Positions 1 to 11,554 of a DNA stretch of 64,000 nucleotides are shown here, in pieces. The notes under the pieces were generated by a model, which was given only the letters and a program-made list of their open reading frames with translations, searched no databases and had not been told where the DNA came from. The first letter of the stretch is position 1; each line of letters starts with the position of its first letter. The stretch lies in NCBI GenBank assembly GCA_949987565.1, contig OX465105.1, positions 16,415,426-16,479,425 of the forward strand. The letters are read 5' to 3'. The translations under genes were made by a program, and so were the position numbers. Source of the stretch: Luidia sarsii (lineage: Eukaryota; Echinodermata; Asteroidea; Paxillosida; Luidiidae).

Positions 1-37
1 GAATTCAATGCCCCCATGCATGAACGCAGCGCTACGG

Positions 38-223
38 CCTCTTGTCAAAAAGATCATTGGTTGGGTATCGGATGATTTGACCCGTCCGATGTCGTTTCCT
101 TCGGAAAGCCATCGTGAATTTTGCACCCCAGAGTCCAGTACAATCGGCTTTCTACCGGGGTAAATTTTATCGGTCGGATGAATTCAACCGGCACCCAACC
201 GATGATATTTTTGACAAGAGACC
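38..223. mobile_element. Imperfect foldback (MITE-like) element
   Basis: The left part, starting CTCTTGTCAAAAA near 39, is closely matched by the reverse complement of the segment ending near 222. Pairing continues inward with mismatches through the CGGTTGGGT and GAAAGCC stretches, so most of the 185 bp could fold into one hairpin. No coding sequence is seen in it. This is the form of a small non-autonomous DNA element; the superfamily is not recognised. Confidence 0.55.
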
Positions 224-1305
224 TATTAAGAGAACAATGTGACATCGGCAGGAAGTGACGTTTGACCACGACAGCGGATGCCCGCCTGTGACGTCATTCC
301 CGTGGGCCTCCATCGTCCAGGAGACAAAAGACGACGATGCTCTATGACCACGGAACAATTCAATTGCACGTAGCCGGAACTCACTGCTCGCTTCCCGCTC
401 TTTCTTGATCAACTTTGCCACTGTCATGGCGCCGAAGTGACGTCAATGCACGGAGGCCTTTCCGGAATTTCATCCATAATTGCGCTTCAAGCTGCATCCT
501 TGGGCCGAGATTAAATCAACCTAGAATACCGATACAGTATCCATATGCGGTGCCTGTTCAGTCAAAGAAATAATAAATGCTGTCTTTTCCCCCCTTGCAC
601 TAGACGCTGTAATGCACGATGACGTAGCAGCTGAGAGATGAAGAGAAAGAGGAGATGTGAAACTGGCATTTTCCTATCTTACTCAATAACCATTCCAATG
701 TTTGGATCAGTGTTTGGTAAGGTAGCATCCTCTCGGCGTATTGGAAATGAATCTGACATTTTGTTTTCAATTAGAATAAATTGCCGACAATCCGGAGTAC
801 TCCGTGCCATTAGCTGTATGTAACAATGTCCTTCCTGCTCTCAAGGATCATCGGGGTAGTTCTATAAGATCCCTCTTTCCCCATCAGTAACCACATTCAT
901 GGCGAATGCGAACTGCAGATAGGACACATGGGCATAGATACAGCAGCGAGCCGACCGGATGCTCAGTAACATTTAGCAGTCGTAAGCTTTCCTCGGGCTA
1001 GACTAGCAAGATGAGTTTCATCTTGCCAAAAGCAATGTGGTATAGCATGGGAATTCTGGATTTTTTTTCTTCTCTCCCAGTTTCGTAATTTGAAATGGCA
1101 GCTTTGTGGCATACGGACTCGTTTAGGGGGTAGCATTACATCGAAGGCTGTTACCGGGAGAGCAATATGCATGGTGAATTTTAGATTTTGTAGACGCGGG
1201 AACTAATTAGATTGTGTGTCGTATTTCTGGGGGGAGGGGGTTATGTGTGGGAGGTGCACATAAATAACAAAAGAATAGCAGATGATAAAAACAAACGAAC
1301 GAGAG
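224..1305. other. Non-coding stretch, nothing recognised
   Basis: Only short open frames are present, with no family motif or paired splice signals. It would lie inside the large intron of the GPCR gene if that gene continues beyond the left edge. Confidence 0.5.
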
Positions 1306-1641
1306 GAGAGGAGAGGAGAGTGGAGGGGAGGGGAGGGGAGGGGAGGGGAGGGGAGGGGAGGGGAGGGGAGGGGAGGGGAGGGGAGGGGAGGGGAGGGGAG
1401 GGGAGGGGAGGGGAGGGGAGGGGAGGGGAGGGGAGGGGAGGGGAGGGGAGGGGAGGGGAGGGGAGGGGAGGGGAGGGGAGGGGAGGTGGGGGGAGGGGAG
1501 GGGAGGGGAGGGGAGGGGAGGGGAGGGGAGGGGAGGGGAGGGGAGGGGAGGGGAGGTGAGGTGAGGGGAGGGGAGGGGAGGGGAGGGGAGGGGAGGGGAG
1601 GGGAGGGGAGGGGAGGGGAGGGGAGGGGAGGGGAGGGGAGG
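1306..1641. repeat. (GGGGA)n pentanucleotide array
   Basis: About 67 nearly perfect copies of GAGGG are written as purine-only on the plus strand. The few interruptions include GGTGGGGGGA near 1486 and GGTGAGGTGA near 1556. A pure polypurine/polypyrimidine tract with runs of four G can form G-quadruplex or triplex DNA. All long open frames across it (Pro/Leu/Ser-rich on minus, Gly/Arg-rich on plus) are products of the repeat, not genes. Confidence 0.95.
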
Positions 1642-2425
1642 GAGGGCAGGGCAGTGCATGGCAGGGCAGGGCAGGGCAGGGCAGGGCAGGGCAGGGCAGG
1701 GCAGGGCAGGGCAGGGCAGGGCAGGGCAGGGCAGGGCAGGGCAGGGCAGGGCAGGGCAGGGCAGGGCAGGGCAGGGCAGGGCAGGGCAGGGCAGGGCAGG
1801 GCAGGGCAGGGTATGACAGGGCAGGGCAGGGCAGGGCAGGGCAGGGCAGGGCAGGGCAGGGCAGGGTATGACAGGGCAGGGCAGGGCAGGGCAGGGCAGG
1901 GTATGACAGGGCAGGGCAGGGCAGGGCAGGGCAGGGCAGGGCAGGGCAGGGCAGGGCAGGGCAGGGCAGGGCAGGGCAGGGCAGGGCAGGGCAGGGTATG
2001 ACAGGGCAGGGCAGGGCAGGGCAGGGCAGGGTATGACAGGGCAGGGCAGGGCAGGGCAGGGCAGGGCAGGGCAGGGCAGGGCAGGGCAGGGCAGGGCAGG
2101 GTATGACAGGGCAGGGCAGGGCAGGGCAGGGCAGGGTATGACAGGGCAGGGCAGGGCAGGGCAGGGCAGGGCAGGGCAGGGCAGGGTATGACAGGGCAGG
2201 GCAGGGCAGGGCAGGGCAGGGTATGACAGGGCAGGGCAGGGCAGGGCAGGGCAGGGCAGGGCAGGGCAGGGCAGGGCAGGGCAGGGCAGGGCAGGGCAGG
2301 GCAGGGCAGGGCAGGGCAGGGCAGGGCAGGGCAGGGCAGGGCAGGGCAGGGCAGGGCAGGGCAGGGCAGGGTATGACAGGGCAGGGCAGGGCAGGGCAGG
2401 GCAGGGTATGACAGGGCAGGACAGG
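1642..2425. repeat. (GCAGG)n satellite with 10-bp variant units
   Basis: The unit changes abruptly at about 1642 from GGGGA to GCAGG and runs for roughly 780 bp. Eleven copies of a variant decamer, GTATGACAGG, interrupt it at 1811, 1866, 1901, 1996, 2031, 2101, 2136, 2186, 2221, 2371 and 2406. Every spacing is a multiple of 5, and five of the ten spacings are exactly 35 bp, so the array has a higher-order structure. It lies in the GPCR intron. Confidence 0.95.
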
Positions 2426-2800
2426 GCAGGGCAGGGGAAGGCAAGGCAGGGCAGGACAGTCCGGCGGGGCGGGGGAGTTCGGGGTATGGCAGGGCAATGA
2501 AGGACAGGGCAGGGCGGGGCGAGAAAAGGAATGGCGGGAAAAGGAAGGGCAGGCCGGGAAGGGCAGGGCGGGGAAAGGAGGGGCAGGAAAAGGAGGGGCA
2601 GGGTAGGTCCGGGAAGGGCAGGGCCAGACCAAGGGCAGGGCCGGGAAGGGCAGGGCGGGGAAAGGAAGGGCAGGGTGGGCAAGGAAGAGCAAGGCAGGAC
2701 AGGGCGGTGAAAGGAATGTCAGGGCAAGGAAGGCCATGGCCCACGGCAGGCCATGGCAGGGCAGCGGAGGGGAGCAGGGCAAACCACAGCAGAGCACGAT
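2426..2800. repeat. Decayed G-rich edge of the satellite
   Basis: GGGCA, GGGAA and GGGCGGGG words continue with rising divergence, showing the old flank of the pentanucleotide array. No gene is seen. Confidence 0.75.
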
Positions 2801-4220
2801 AGGCCCAACGCCAAAAGAAGAACATTGCCACTGAAACCTGACACATGCATTCTGAAGGTGTATACACAACCAATGCAAATAATTCAACAGCATTTTTGCT
2901 AAGCGTTGGTTTCACCTCAGAACGCCAGAGACCAGAAGTATGGGCGTTTCTTTTTTTAATACGCCCGCCCGCCGAACTACAGCTATTCATGACGTTTATG
3001 ACTCCCCGTTTGATACGGCGGGTACCATGGGCTGTGCACGCGGACACGTCAGTTCGGGTCAGTAATAAGGGTTTAAAGGCCCAGTGATGCAACATTGGGA
3101 AGATCGGGAAACACCGATGTCCACAGATATCCTTCCAATTTACACAGTTTGTAGATGGTCATGGTAGAATCCTCATGTTGAAATTTTACTGGGATGCTGT
3201 ACTTTTTGAGAAATCTTCACACAAACATCGACAAATAGTTTATTACTCGCGAGTAATAGACTATTTCTTACACTACGGTACAGAACGGTGCGTAAACCGT
3301 GACGTTTTTTTGCCGTTTTCTACTTTCTCAGATTATCGTTTAACCTAAAACCATCGCAAGATGTTTTGTTTGAAATGTTTAATGGTTCAACACACAAATT
3401 ATGGCAATCTTTTGACCTTTACCAATATTGTAAATGGCTTTTAAAGGGAAAGGCACAACACGGGGTGCTCCTTTCTCAAAAAGAACTATAGGGATATGGA
3501 GACAGAGCGTAGATTAACTCAGTCTAATTTGATACCTTTAAATTCAACGCAGACCATATTAATCACGATATACCTTTATAGAGGTGCAAAACATATTCAT
3601 CTAATTGTAATATTGAAGGTGAAAGGCAATATCTCCTCTGGGATCAAAATAAAATGCTCAAAAACTGCGCTCTGGTTTCGAGTGATTTTATAATAAATAT
3701 CAAATTGAGTAAAGTTTCCTTTATTGTTGATTTTTTTTTTGGGGGGGGGCGGGGTTTAAAGAAATCAATCTTTGTGTGATCCGTGGGCTGCTATATAATT
3801 ATTTGCAGCGATTATTCTTTGATCTGATAAAAACGTGTTGCGATCCACTGGAACATTAGGCATTTACAGGTACCCTAGTAAAGATATAGTTAAATGATAT
3901 GTAATAACTAATATAGCTCAGGCGGTATAGACAGCATCATATACGGATAACCGCTACCATGAGCTTCTATTTTGAGACATTACACTGATGTGTGTGGGTT
4001 GACTCACATTTACTTTGTCAAAAAAGCCAACTGATATATAGTGCCATACAAACAATGGCCTAGTGGTAACTAGCCTACATTGTTAAAGCCCCACTGTGGG
4101 TTGTCATGAAAATTACAGATTTCATGCTGGGCAAAGGACTATTTTGCCCAACTTGTTGAAGGTTTTGGGTTGTTGTTGTTTTACACTTCAAGGGCAGTGC
4201 AATGTGGCTAAGTGGCTCAC
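2801..4220. other. Intronic or non-coding DNA, no exon found
   Basis: I searched the minus strand for the missing TM6-TM7 exon of the GPCR (a CWxPFF-type motif and an NPxxY-type motif) and saw neither. Bases 3096-3175 match, in inverted orientation, a segment at about 39165-39245, so they belong to a dispersed repeat. Confidence 0.5.
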
Positions 4221-5280
4221 CCAATGTCTTGGCCGTCTTCACCTCAGCGAGGCGCATGCCAGACTTCCTCTTCCCCCTACCCTTACCAGGGACCACCGAC
4301 CGGCGGATCAGGGGCCAGAGCCGACCCGGCCCCGGTCCACCAAGTACCGGCCGCGGCGACCCGGGCTTGGGGCGGTCCGGCGAAGAGCCGGTTCCGGGGA
4401 GCTGCCCCGCCACCACCACCAGATCGCTGCTAGAGCCCGGCGGAGCCTTGGGCCTGCGGGCGGCATCGCTGATGGGCATGCAGGACCGGCGGAACCTGGC
4501 CCCTGCCCTGGACAGCCGGTAGATTTTGTAGTAGACGGTCAGCATGACGACCAGCGGCAGGTAGAAGGAGCCGGCCGCCGAGCAGACGACGTACAGCCGG
4601 TCTTCGTCGTACGTGCACTGGCCGGGCACGTGGATGGAGCGCCGGGGCCAGCCGAAGAGCGGCGGCGAGGCGATGGCGAAGGAGAGGAGCCAGACGGCGG
4701 CCACGGCCAGCAGGGCCCGCCGGGTGCTGCCCCGTCTCCCGCAGGCCTCGCCGTGTCTGAGCGGCGAGGCCACGGCCCGGTAGCGGCTCAGCCCGATGGC
4801 GCAGAGGTGGAGGATGGAGGCCGTGCAGCAGGAGACGTCCACGAAGATGAAGAAGACGCAGGCGGTGCGGCCGAAGCGCCACTGGCCGCCCGACAGCTCT
4901 ACGCTCAGGGTCAGCGGCAGCACGAAGAGGGCGATGGAGAGGTCGGCCACGGCCAGCGAGGCGAAGAAGACGTTCTCCACGGTGCGGAGCTGGCGCTCCA
5001 CCAGCACCGCCAGCACCACCAGCGTGTTGCCGAAGGCGGTCAGGATGGTGAGCGTCACCAGGAGCAGGCCGACGGGCCAGCGGACGCCGCCCGCCTCGCC
5101 CTCGGGGGAGAAGCCCCACTGGACCCCGTCACCCGACGGCGGCGTGGCCGCCCAGCCGTAGTCAGTGCCGTTGGTGTGGAGGGCGTACAACCTGCCCCCA
5201 GGGTCGGGGCTCGGTGCGTAGGTACCGTTCGGCCAGCCGGCGGGCTCCCAGCTCGTCGGCGACCTCAGCCCTGCTAGCAT
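4221..5280 (-). CDS. Biogenic-amine type GPCR, first coding exon (TM1-TM5)
   Basis: Rhodopsin-class receptor, expected in the plasma membrane. I chose ATG at 5280; an in-frame ATG at 5445 would add 55 residues unlike a receptor N-terminus. Visible marks: N-glycosylation sites N18 and N37, TM1 GNTLVV (N85), TM2 LAVADL (D113), C141, the amine-binding aspartate D148 in FVDVSCCTASIL, TM4 W197, loop cysteine C222, and TM5 SAAGSFYLP with serines 234 and 238 as in catecholamine/octopamine receptors. A long basic third loop follows and ends in VKTAKTLG, the usual lead-in to TM6. At that point a donor (TTGG|GTGAGC, intron from 4220) ends the exon in phase 1. TM6-TM7 are not in the window. The DRY motif reads SRY (S165). 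The exon is far more GC-rich than its surroundings. Ligand subtype (octopamine, adrenergic, dopamine or 5-HT like) cannot be fixed. Confidence 0.88.
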
Positions 5281-6483
5281 GGTGATGGTATTCACGCGCA
5301 AGCATCGACACCGTGTAAAGCAGCAGCGCGCTGTGGCCAACTTTGCTCCGGCGGTAACATAGAGACGCTGATTGGTGTAGGTAACCTCGGATCTGATGAA
5401 GCGAATGCTGACAGCGTATATAGGTACGCAGATGAAATGCCACACACGTGCACATTATTATCATCAGCATCATATATACAGTATATATAGGCCTACGATA
5501 TCCAGTGTGTCTACTCAAATAGCGCTCACATTAAGGACCGACTGTCAATATAACGCTGAAAAATGGAAGTCGGTTCATGTGCGCCCGAACTGAGCCAATG
5601 TAGCCCAACTGTACGGCGCACCCAAATGACCGTCATCGGCACCAGCTGCGTCACAATTCTTCAGTTCCGCGCGTGGACTACAGCCAAAGAAGAATAATCG
5701 TAAAACAGCCGTCGGCCATACTTGCACGTGACATTGCTAAAAAGCACATACATGTATACATGAATCTGAGTTGCTCGGGGGCCGAAAAGAATCTAGAGGC
5801 TAGACAAGATTTCGTAATGGACGGGCGAAGCACATGCCGTTGAAACCAAGACGACTACCGTAACGACCCGGTGAAATAACTCACGGATATCCAGGCGCCA
5901 AATATAAAGGTGTTTGTTTTGTGGTTTGCGCTTGGTGTTTAAAGGAAGACATCACCTTCGCTGAGACCGTCGTAGACAAAACACCAAGAACCGGTGTGGT
6001 GCGAAACACGAGCGGCAGTGCCCTGGGAAAACAACCTCCTTCCCCGGTGTCGGGCTTGGAATTAATGGTGGAAAAAAACAAGCAGTGTACATGTAACACA
6101 GTATTGATGCCACGGGTCGTACATTCCCCGAGGACTAAGCCTCCGTGCCTCATGATTGTGGTCTCTTCAAACATACATTTGCAATTTTCCAGTGGAATGA
6201 ATCGATATTATTGAGTCCCGCCCACCCTCAGCGACGACTATGTGCACGTGACATCGACGCTTGATGGGTTGCCGCTGCACGGAGATAGTCAAGGTTTTTG
6301 CCATTTACTGCTGAATACTGTGAATGTAATATCGATGTCATTCAGCCCACCGTATAATCAGACGTGCCGGCAAAAAAAAAATCACGGCCCTCTCATCAAC
6401 TACATGTATGTGCATGTCTGTAAATTTCTCCATCGACGTTCCAAATATTTCGGTTGCGCCATCATAGAGAAACCTCTTTCTCT
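5281..6483. other. 5' flank of the GPCR, nothing else recognised
   Basis: Presumed promoter and 5' untranslated region of the receptor. No convincing TATA box or splice pair was seen. The small open frames at 5881-6214 occur on both strands at once and show no family motif. Confidence 0.4.
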
Positions 6484-6999
6484 TTAACCTTCAAAGAGCC
6501 GGGGCGGATTCCGCCCCCCCCCCCCGTCTGTAGGTTTTTTTTCTGCGTGCTGAGGCTTTATGACTTTTTTGGTCAGCTTATTAAGGCACATTTTTTACAT
6601 CAATTTTATCAGAATTTGAGATGAAGTTCTCTGACAATTGCTGTATGCAATAATGATGGTTCCTCGTGTTTCATTATAATTGTAAAATTCATGCAAATTG
6701 GTGAAATTCAATAAAAAATTATAATGGGAAATTCAATAAAAAAGACTGAAAAGATGAGAAAAGCCAAATAAATGGAATCATGAATAATTAACGAGCTATA
6801 ATTAGACAGAACATTAATTAATTCAAATGAAATTTTACACAAAATAATGTTCATTATGTAATTCTCTATTACCCTGCCAAATATCATTTGAATCCATCAT
6901 TGAACGACTGAGATCTGAGGGGGGATCGGGAGCGGAATCAGCCCCCCCCCCAGCTGTGCGATGGTCAACTTGAAAATAACCCGGCTCTTTGAGGGTTGA
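6484..6999. mobile_element. piggyBac-like MITE
   Basis: A TTAA at 6484 is followed by CCTTCAAAGAGCCGGG. The right end, read in reverse complement, is CCCTCAAAGAGCCGGG and is flanked by TTGA at 6996, a likely mutated TTAA. Both ends also carry poly-C beside a GGATTCCGC or GCGGAATC word. Ends starting CCY after TTAA fit the piggyBac superfamily. The interior is AT-rich with no transposase frame. Confidence 0.5.
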
Positions 7000-9284
7000 A
7001 TTGATGAGGCCACGATAATTACATGGTATAGTCTGACAGCCTGGGCATTAAGAATCCACCTGTCAACATCAACCCTGAAATAACTGTCAAGTCAAATAAA
7101 TATAATAGGCCTAGTCGCTATGTAGCTTTTTCTACTTTTGGGATTGTTTTCCTTGCGTCAGACGTTTGGCGTGCGCTCTTTGACTCGAAACTATTTAGCT
7201 ATACTTGAAACTGTTTTGCAATGGCACTTATACTTGATTAAAACGGAGTGCACATTTGCGTCATATAATTTATGTGGGATAATTGAAGGTCATTGAGCGA
7301 GCCAGATCCGATTAATGTGTTTTAGTAATCGTTATTGATCGTCATGACAGCGAAACACTTGGAAGACGTGATGATTACGTGTACACATTCGGCATTATTG
7401 TTTTGGCTTGTGTGATAACCGCCACAAAAGGGCGCTATGATAATCATTATGAATGCCGAGAACGAGATACATGTACCTATACATTTAATAAATGAGTATG
7501 TACATGTACATTATGTATGTCCTCTAATGAAAACCAGAGTCGTGTATAGATACTAGTACCGTATACATTGGTCTATAAAATGCATGTACGGTAGGCATAC
7601 TCATGAATATCGGAGCCGTGTATATAGTAACTGGGGCCTTCTTATTGAGAACTACGTGTAGATGCGGCACAAGAAACAATGAGAACGTACAGGCCATCAC
7701 TAACAAACAAAAACATATCCGTCTTCGAGTACAGGTAGTATCAGATCGGGAGGAATTTCTAGGTGATAATCCACTCTATTACATGCATTTCGAGTGTTTT
7801 CGTGCTGAACGATGCATGTTTCAGCATGTATGTACTCAACCTCACGGCCACATGGGGGCGCTGTGACGAAATGGCAATGGATGCAGCATAACTTCATTAT
7901 GCTATACATAGTGCAATTAATACTGTATGTACATTAACTTCACACGTTCCAGTATTAGTGACATATCTTAAACGGAAGTCTCTGTGTTTGTGACAGTACT
8001 GGAAATTGCTGCATGGACCTTCATATCTTGGACTACTTTCAATTTCTGTACGCTTAGCCATGTAATTGTTTTGCTATTTTACCCAGAAAAAATTAACCAG
8101 AAAACATACTAAAACGTACTGTAGATGCTTAGAGACAAATAAAATAAAAGAAAGCAAAAGAATGAAACAAAATGGGTGATAAACATTGCTTTGTTTGACA
8201 AAATTTCAAAAAAGAGGAAGATTTCATTCTATAAATTTGAAATGAAATGCCTTCCCCCTTGTGAAAATGTTTAGAACCAAATAAGGATTATCTGTACAGT
8301 GCTGAACTTCATAATTATAACAAGCAAAATAAAACGAAATCTGATAAATTTACAAATCAAAATGAAAAACAATTTGACAAAACACAAAAGAGAGTTTAAC
8401 AAATGTCAGTCATATTAATAAGGAAACTTCTTGGCTGGAAAGATTACATTTTCCCACAAAGGATTGCATGATTTGACTCAACATGTAGAGTACAGACTTC
8501 ATTTGTTTTATCAATGACCTCTTGGATGTGGATTTGCAGGGCAGAGCAATTGATATAGCAATAGATTGAAGACAGGCAACAATACACCAAGGAGGTATTA
8601 GCCTTAGGCTCGCCTAATACCTCCTTGGTTTTTGGTTACACCAAGTGTGTACCTTTTTGATATCCATTTCCTGTTTCAGCCATCAAATTAAATTTCGAGG
8701 GCCTCTTTTGATAGTAAATGACCTGGAGTTCTAGATCTACCAAAATGCATGAATTTTGTATCAAATTTCAGACTTGATCTTAGAAAAGGCTCTTTCCAAC
8801 AAATGTGTCTAGGGGCATGACTGAAGCACACCTGTGAGCTATATGAGTGAAATATTAAGTTTCACATGCGTGGACCCAATAACAATTTTGCACAGGATGC
8901 CTATTTAGCACTACTTGTATTCAGTAGCACCAAAAGTGACATATTATGGTCTGTACATGATGAACGTGTACTTACAGATGCACTCTGCTCCCTGCGCTGA
9001 TCAGATATCTTGATGCAGAGTAGAGCTCTGTAAGTTAAACATGGATCCCATTATCCACCATAGTGATGAGGGTGACACTTGCATTGAAACAGGATGATGC
9101 ACTTCTATGATGGTATATATCAGCTGGGCTATCCATAGCTGGTGTCCACAGTACTTTCCAATGCTGGTATCTCCCAGTCCCATACGTTCCATCACTCAGT
9201 TTGCTTGAATCAGTGCATGGATTTCCATATACACCGCAGTCTGTCATCATAGTTTTAGGGGATGTCATCACGCCCCATCGCAGC
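7000..9284. other. Non-coding DNA with one sharp hairpin
   Basis: No gene was recognised. At 8587-8628 there is an inverted repeat with arms CCAAGGAGGTATTAG and its complement around a short CCTTAGGCTCG-type loop. A single arm of the same word recurs at about 42254. Part of this stretch may be the 3' untranslated region of the UPF0390 gene. Confidence 0.5.
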
Positions 9285-10411
9285 TCATTTCTTCTTGGAG
9301 CTTTTCTTCCCCTCCGTATCTGGAAGTGGGTGGGTCACCACGGTCATCGGGCGGTGCTCCCGGGCGGCCGCCATTGCGACCACTTCCATCTCAATGTTGC
9401 TGCCGATGGCTCTCTGAAGATTCTGAGTAATGCACAACGCAAGGGTTGTTCCAATTAGACTGCTGCACCCAAACCAACTTCCCATTTCAGTACGAAATTA
9501 TGCCGGGTAATACAAATACACTTAATTTGTAAGCTGCTTTATCAACTTGACAAAATTTATACAAATCTCAAAAATTAACAGGGCTTGATGTTTTGATCCT
9601 TTTCTGATTTTGAGAGGTCAGGCCCTTACAAGTATTTAAAAGTAATTAATTAATGAGATTTAAAAGTAAGAATGACATTTGAAAAAAAATTGGAAATGGA
9701 TTCTTATCATTGTAAAGATTTGAGTACAAATAATACCCCCCAAACCATAGTTCAGAACAATATATTGTACATAATTTTATAAAAACATGACACAACCAAT
9801 TATTGCAGAGGTCAGATGGAAATGTGTGACAAGAGGGAAAGAATGGTTGTGTACTTATTCTTGGTACATTTTGAACAATACCACTCCCAGATAAATTTTT
9901 CACTTGAATGTGCTTTTGAGAAAGTTCATTAGTCTTGATGGCCTGGCACAGTGGCACTGATGCAGAAAGATACCACAAAGCTTAGACAGTTATTATCTAC
10001 GGCCTACCTTCTTCAGTTTGGACATCTTGACATCCCTCGCCATTTGGGGCGCAATATAGCGACCTGCAAGGCAAAAGACAATCAAAGTCTCACTGATTCT
10101 TGCCAAGATAAATCCTGTAGTGTTACAATAACACGTTATTTTGTACTATTATAAGTATTATGCTGTCACTGCTTGCACTGCATGGGGGTTGAAGCCAATC
10201 AGTTTTGGGTCTGTGATTGAGGTGTGATACGGATCGGAGCTTGCTTCAGAAGTTCCAAATTTTTTGCTCAGAGAAAGAAAATTAAAATGTTGATATAATG
10301 ACTGACCTCCTTTTTTGCTAACTCCTGCCTTCTTCTGGTGTGCATGTTTTGAGTTCTTCCTACCGGGAACTTGTGCCTTTTTCTTCTTAAAGCTCTGCAG
10401 TATTCTTCTTT
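9285..10411 (-). CDS. UPF0390 / C19orf53 (LYDG10) family protein, three 3' exons
   Basis: Assembled from three exons on the minus strand: 10411-10307, 10063-10008 and 9422-9285. Joined in frame they read ...SFKKKKAQVPGRKN, AGVSKKGGRYIAPQMAR, MSKLKKNLQRAIGSNIE, MEVVAMA and end in GKKSSKKK. The GGR-IAP-(x)AR and KLKKNL-x3-I-x3-IE order is diagnostic of the UPF0390 family (human C19orf53), a small basic protein, probably nuclear or nucleolar, of unknown biochemical role. All sites are GT-AG: acceptors TTTACAG, GCCTTGCAG and ATTACTCAG, donors GGAG|GTCAGT and AAGAAG|GTAGGC. The G|GR split matches my recollection of the human intron position. A second acceptor (CTGCAG before AGCTTT, exon start 10394) is possible for the first exon listed. 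The start codon, probably in a short upstream exon, was not found. Confidence 0.85.
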
Positions 10412-10484
10412 CTGTAAACAAAAATATGGAATTACTGGTAAAATACAGTGTATATGTATAATTTCCAAGTACATGTAACTAGCT

Positions 10485-10945
10485 CAAGAAACTAGTACTA
10501 CAACTACAACTACAAGTACAAGTAGTACTACATGTACTTATTGGACTAGTATCAGCCATACCCAGTAATGGCATTACATCCATGTACGTTATAGACAAAA
10601 CAAAGACATTTTTGAAAAATGTCTCCATGATCATTATAGTCCATCACTCCGTGATTCAACTAAGCTATATTTTAATAATAATAATATTATACCACAAAGT
10701 GACAATCTGGTACTGCCTTATACAGTGACTGATACTGATTACTAGTGAGAGTGGTAAGTCATACAATTACATTTACAAGCCAAGGCAGTGTGATATTCAG
10801 TTTTAAAATCATAAAATAATTTGGTTCTGATAAGTAATAGTTATAACTTATACTACTAGTACTAGTTATAAATACAAGTAATAATAATATTAACAGTCTA
10901 TAAATATTACTAGTACTAGTAGTGCAGTACTGTAGTAGTAGTAAT
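10485..10945. repeat. Two TAGTAC/ACTAGT-rich simple repeat patches
   Basis: Patches at about 10490-10540 and 10845-10945 consist of self-complementary words such as TACTAGTA with TAG and TAC triplets. They lie upstream of, or in the first intron of, the UPF0390 gene. No other feature is seen. Confidence 0.6.
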
Positions 10946-11554
10946 AACATAACTATAACTGTTGTTTTGACAATTCTTCGACACACAGACTGGGCGGTTT
11001 GGACGTTTAAGCATATGCTCGAACATTATGATCGAATTCCTACAGTACAGGCAATTAAACACCGGTTTTGAGGTCAAAATTCTCCAGCGACAGTCACTAT
11101 ATTATACAGTAGTTTTAATACGGTCACTTGGCAGTCAAACGTCTAAAGTTTTTTGGGGGGAAAGTGACAAGACGCATACTTATCGATGAAAACAAAATAC
11201 AAAAACTTACGAATCACATAAATGATACGAGTCTCCAGCACAAACAGTGACTTTCGCTATATCTGCGAAATAGCTAAACTCAATTTTGAAAAAGAAACTT
11301 GACACTTTTTACAGTTACACTGGATGGAGCACGTGTACTGTGTGCAGACGTTTACAGCTGAACTCTCAAATGTAAACATTGTGGCTGTAAATTTTGTTTT
11401 TTGAAAAAGGACCAAAAAATAAAACAATTGAATACTATATTCACTAAAATTAATAATTAGGCAATTAATATTTTAAAATAAATATTTGGTTTAAATTTAT
11501 CTATTTATGTGACAATTTTGCATCCCAATTCTATCAACATACACGAACAAGGAC

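Noticed and set aside
1203..3095. Very long Pro/Ala/Leu/Cys frames (up to 630 codons) and matching Gly/Arg frames
   Set aside because: They exist in several frames on both strands because the 5-bp satellite has no stop codon in these phases; no domain or splice support.
4096..5277. 393-codon plus-strand frame opposite the GPCR exon
   Set aside because: Shadow of the GC-rich receptor exon; the minus frame has all the class A receptor landmarks.
9001..9271. Minus-strand frames just downstream of the UPF0390 stop
   Set aside because: They lie after the stop codon, in the presumed 3' untranslated region, with no splice pair or family match.
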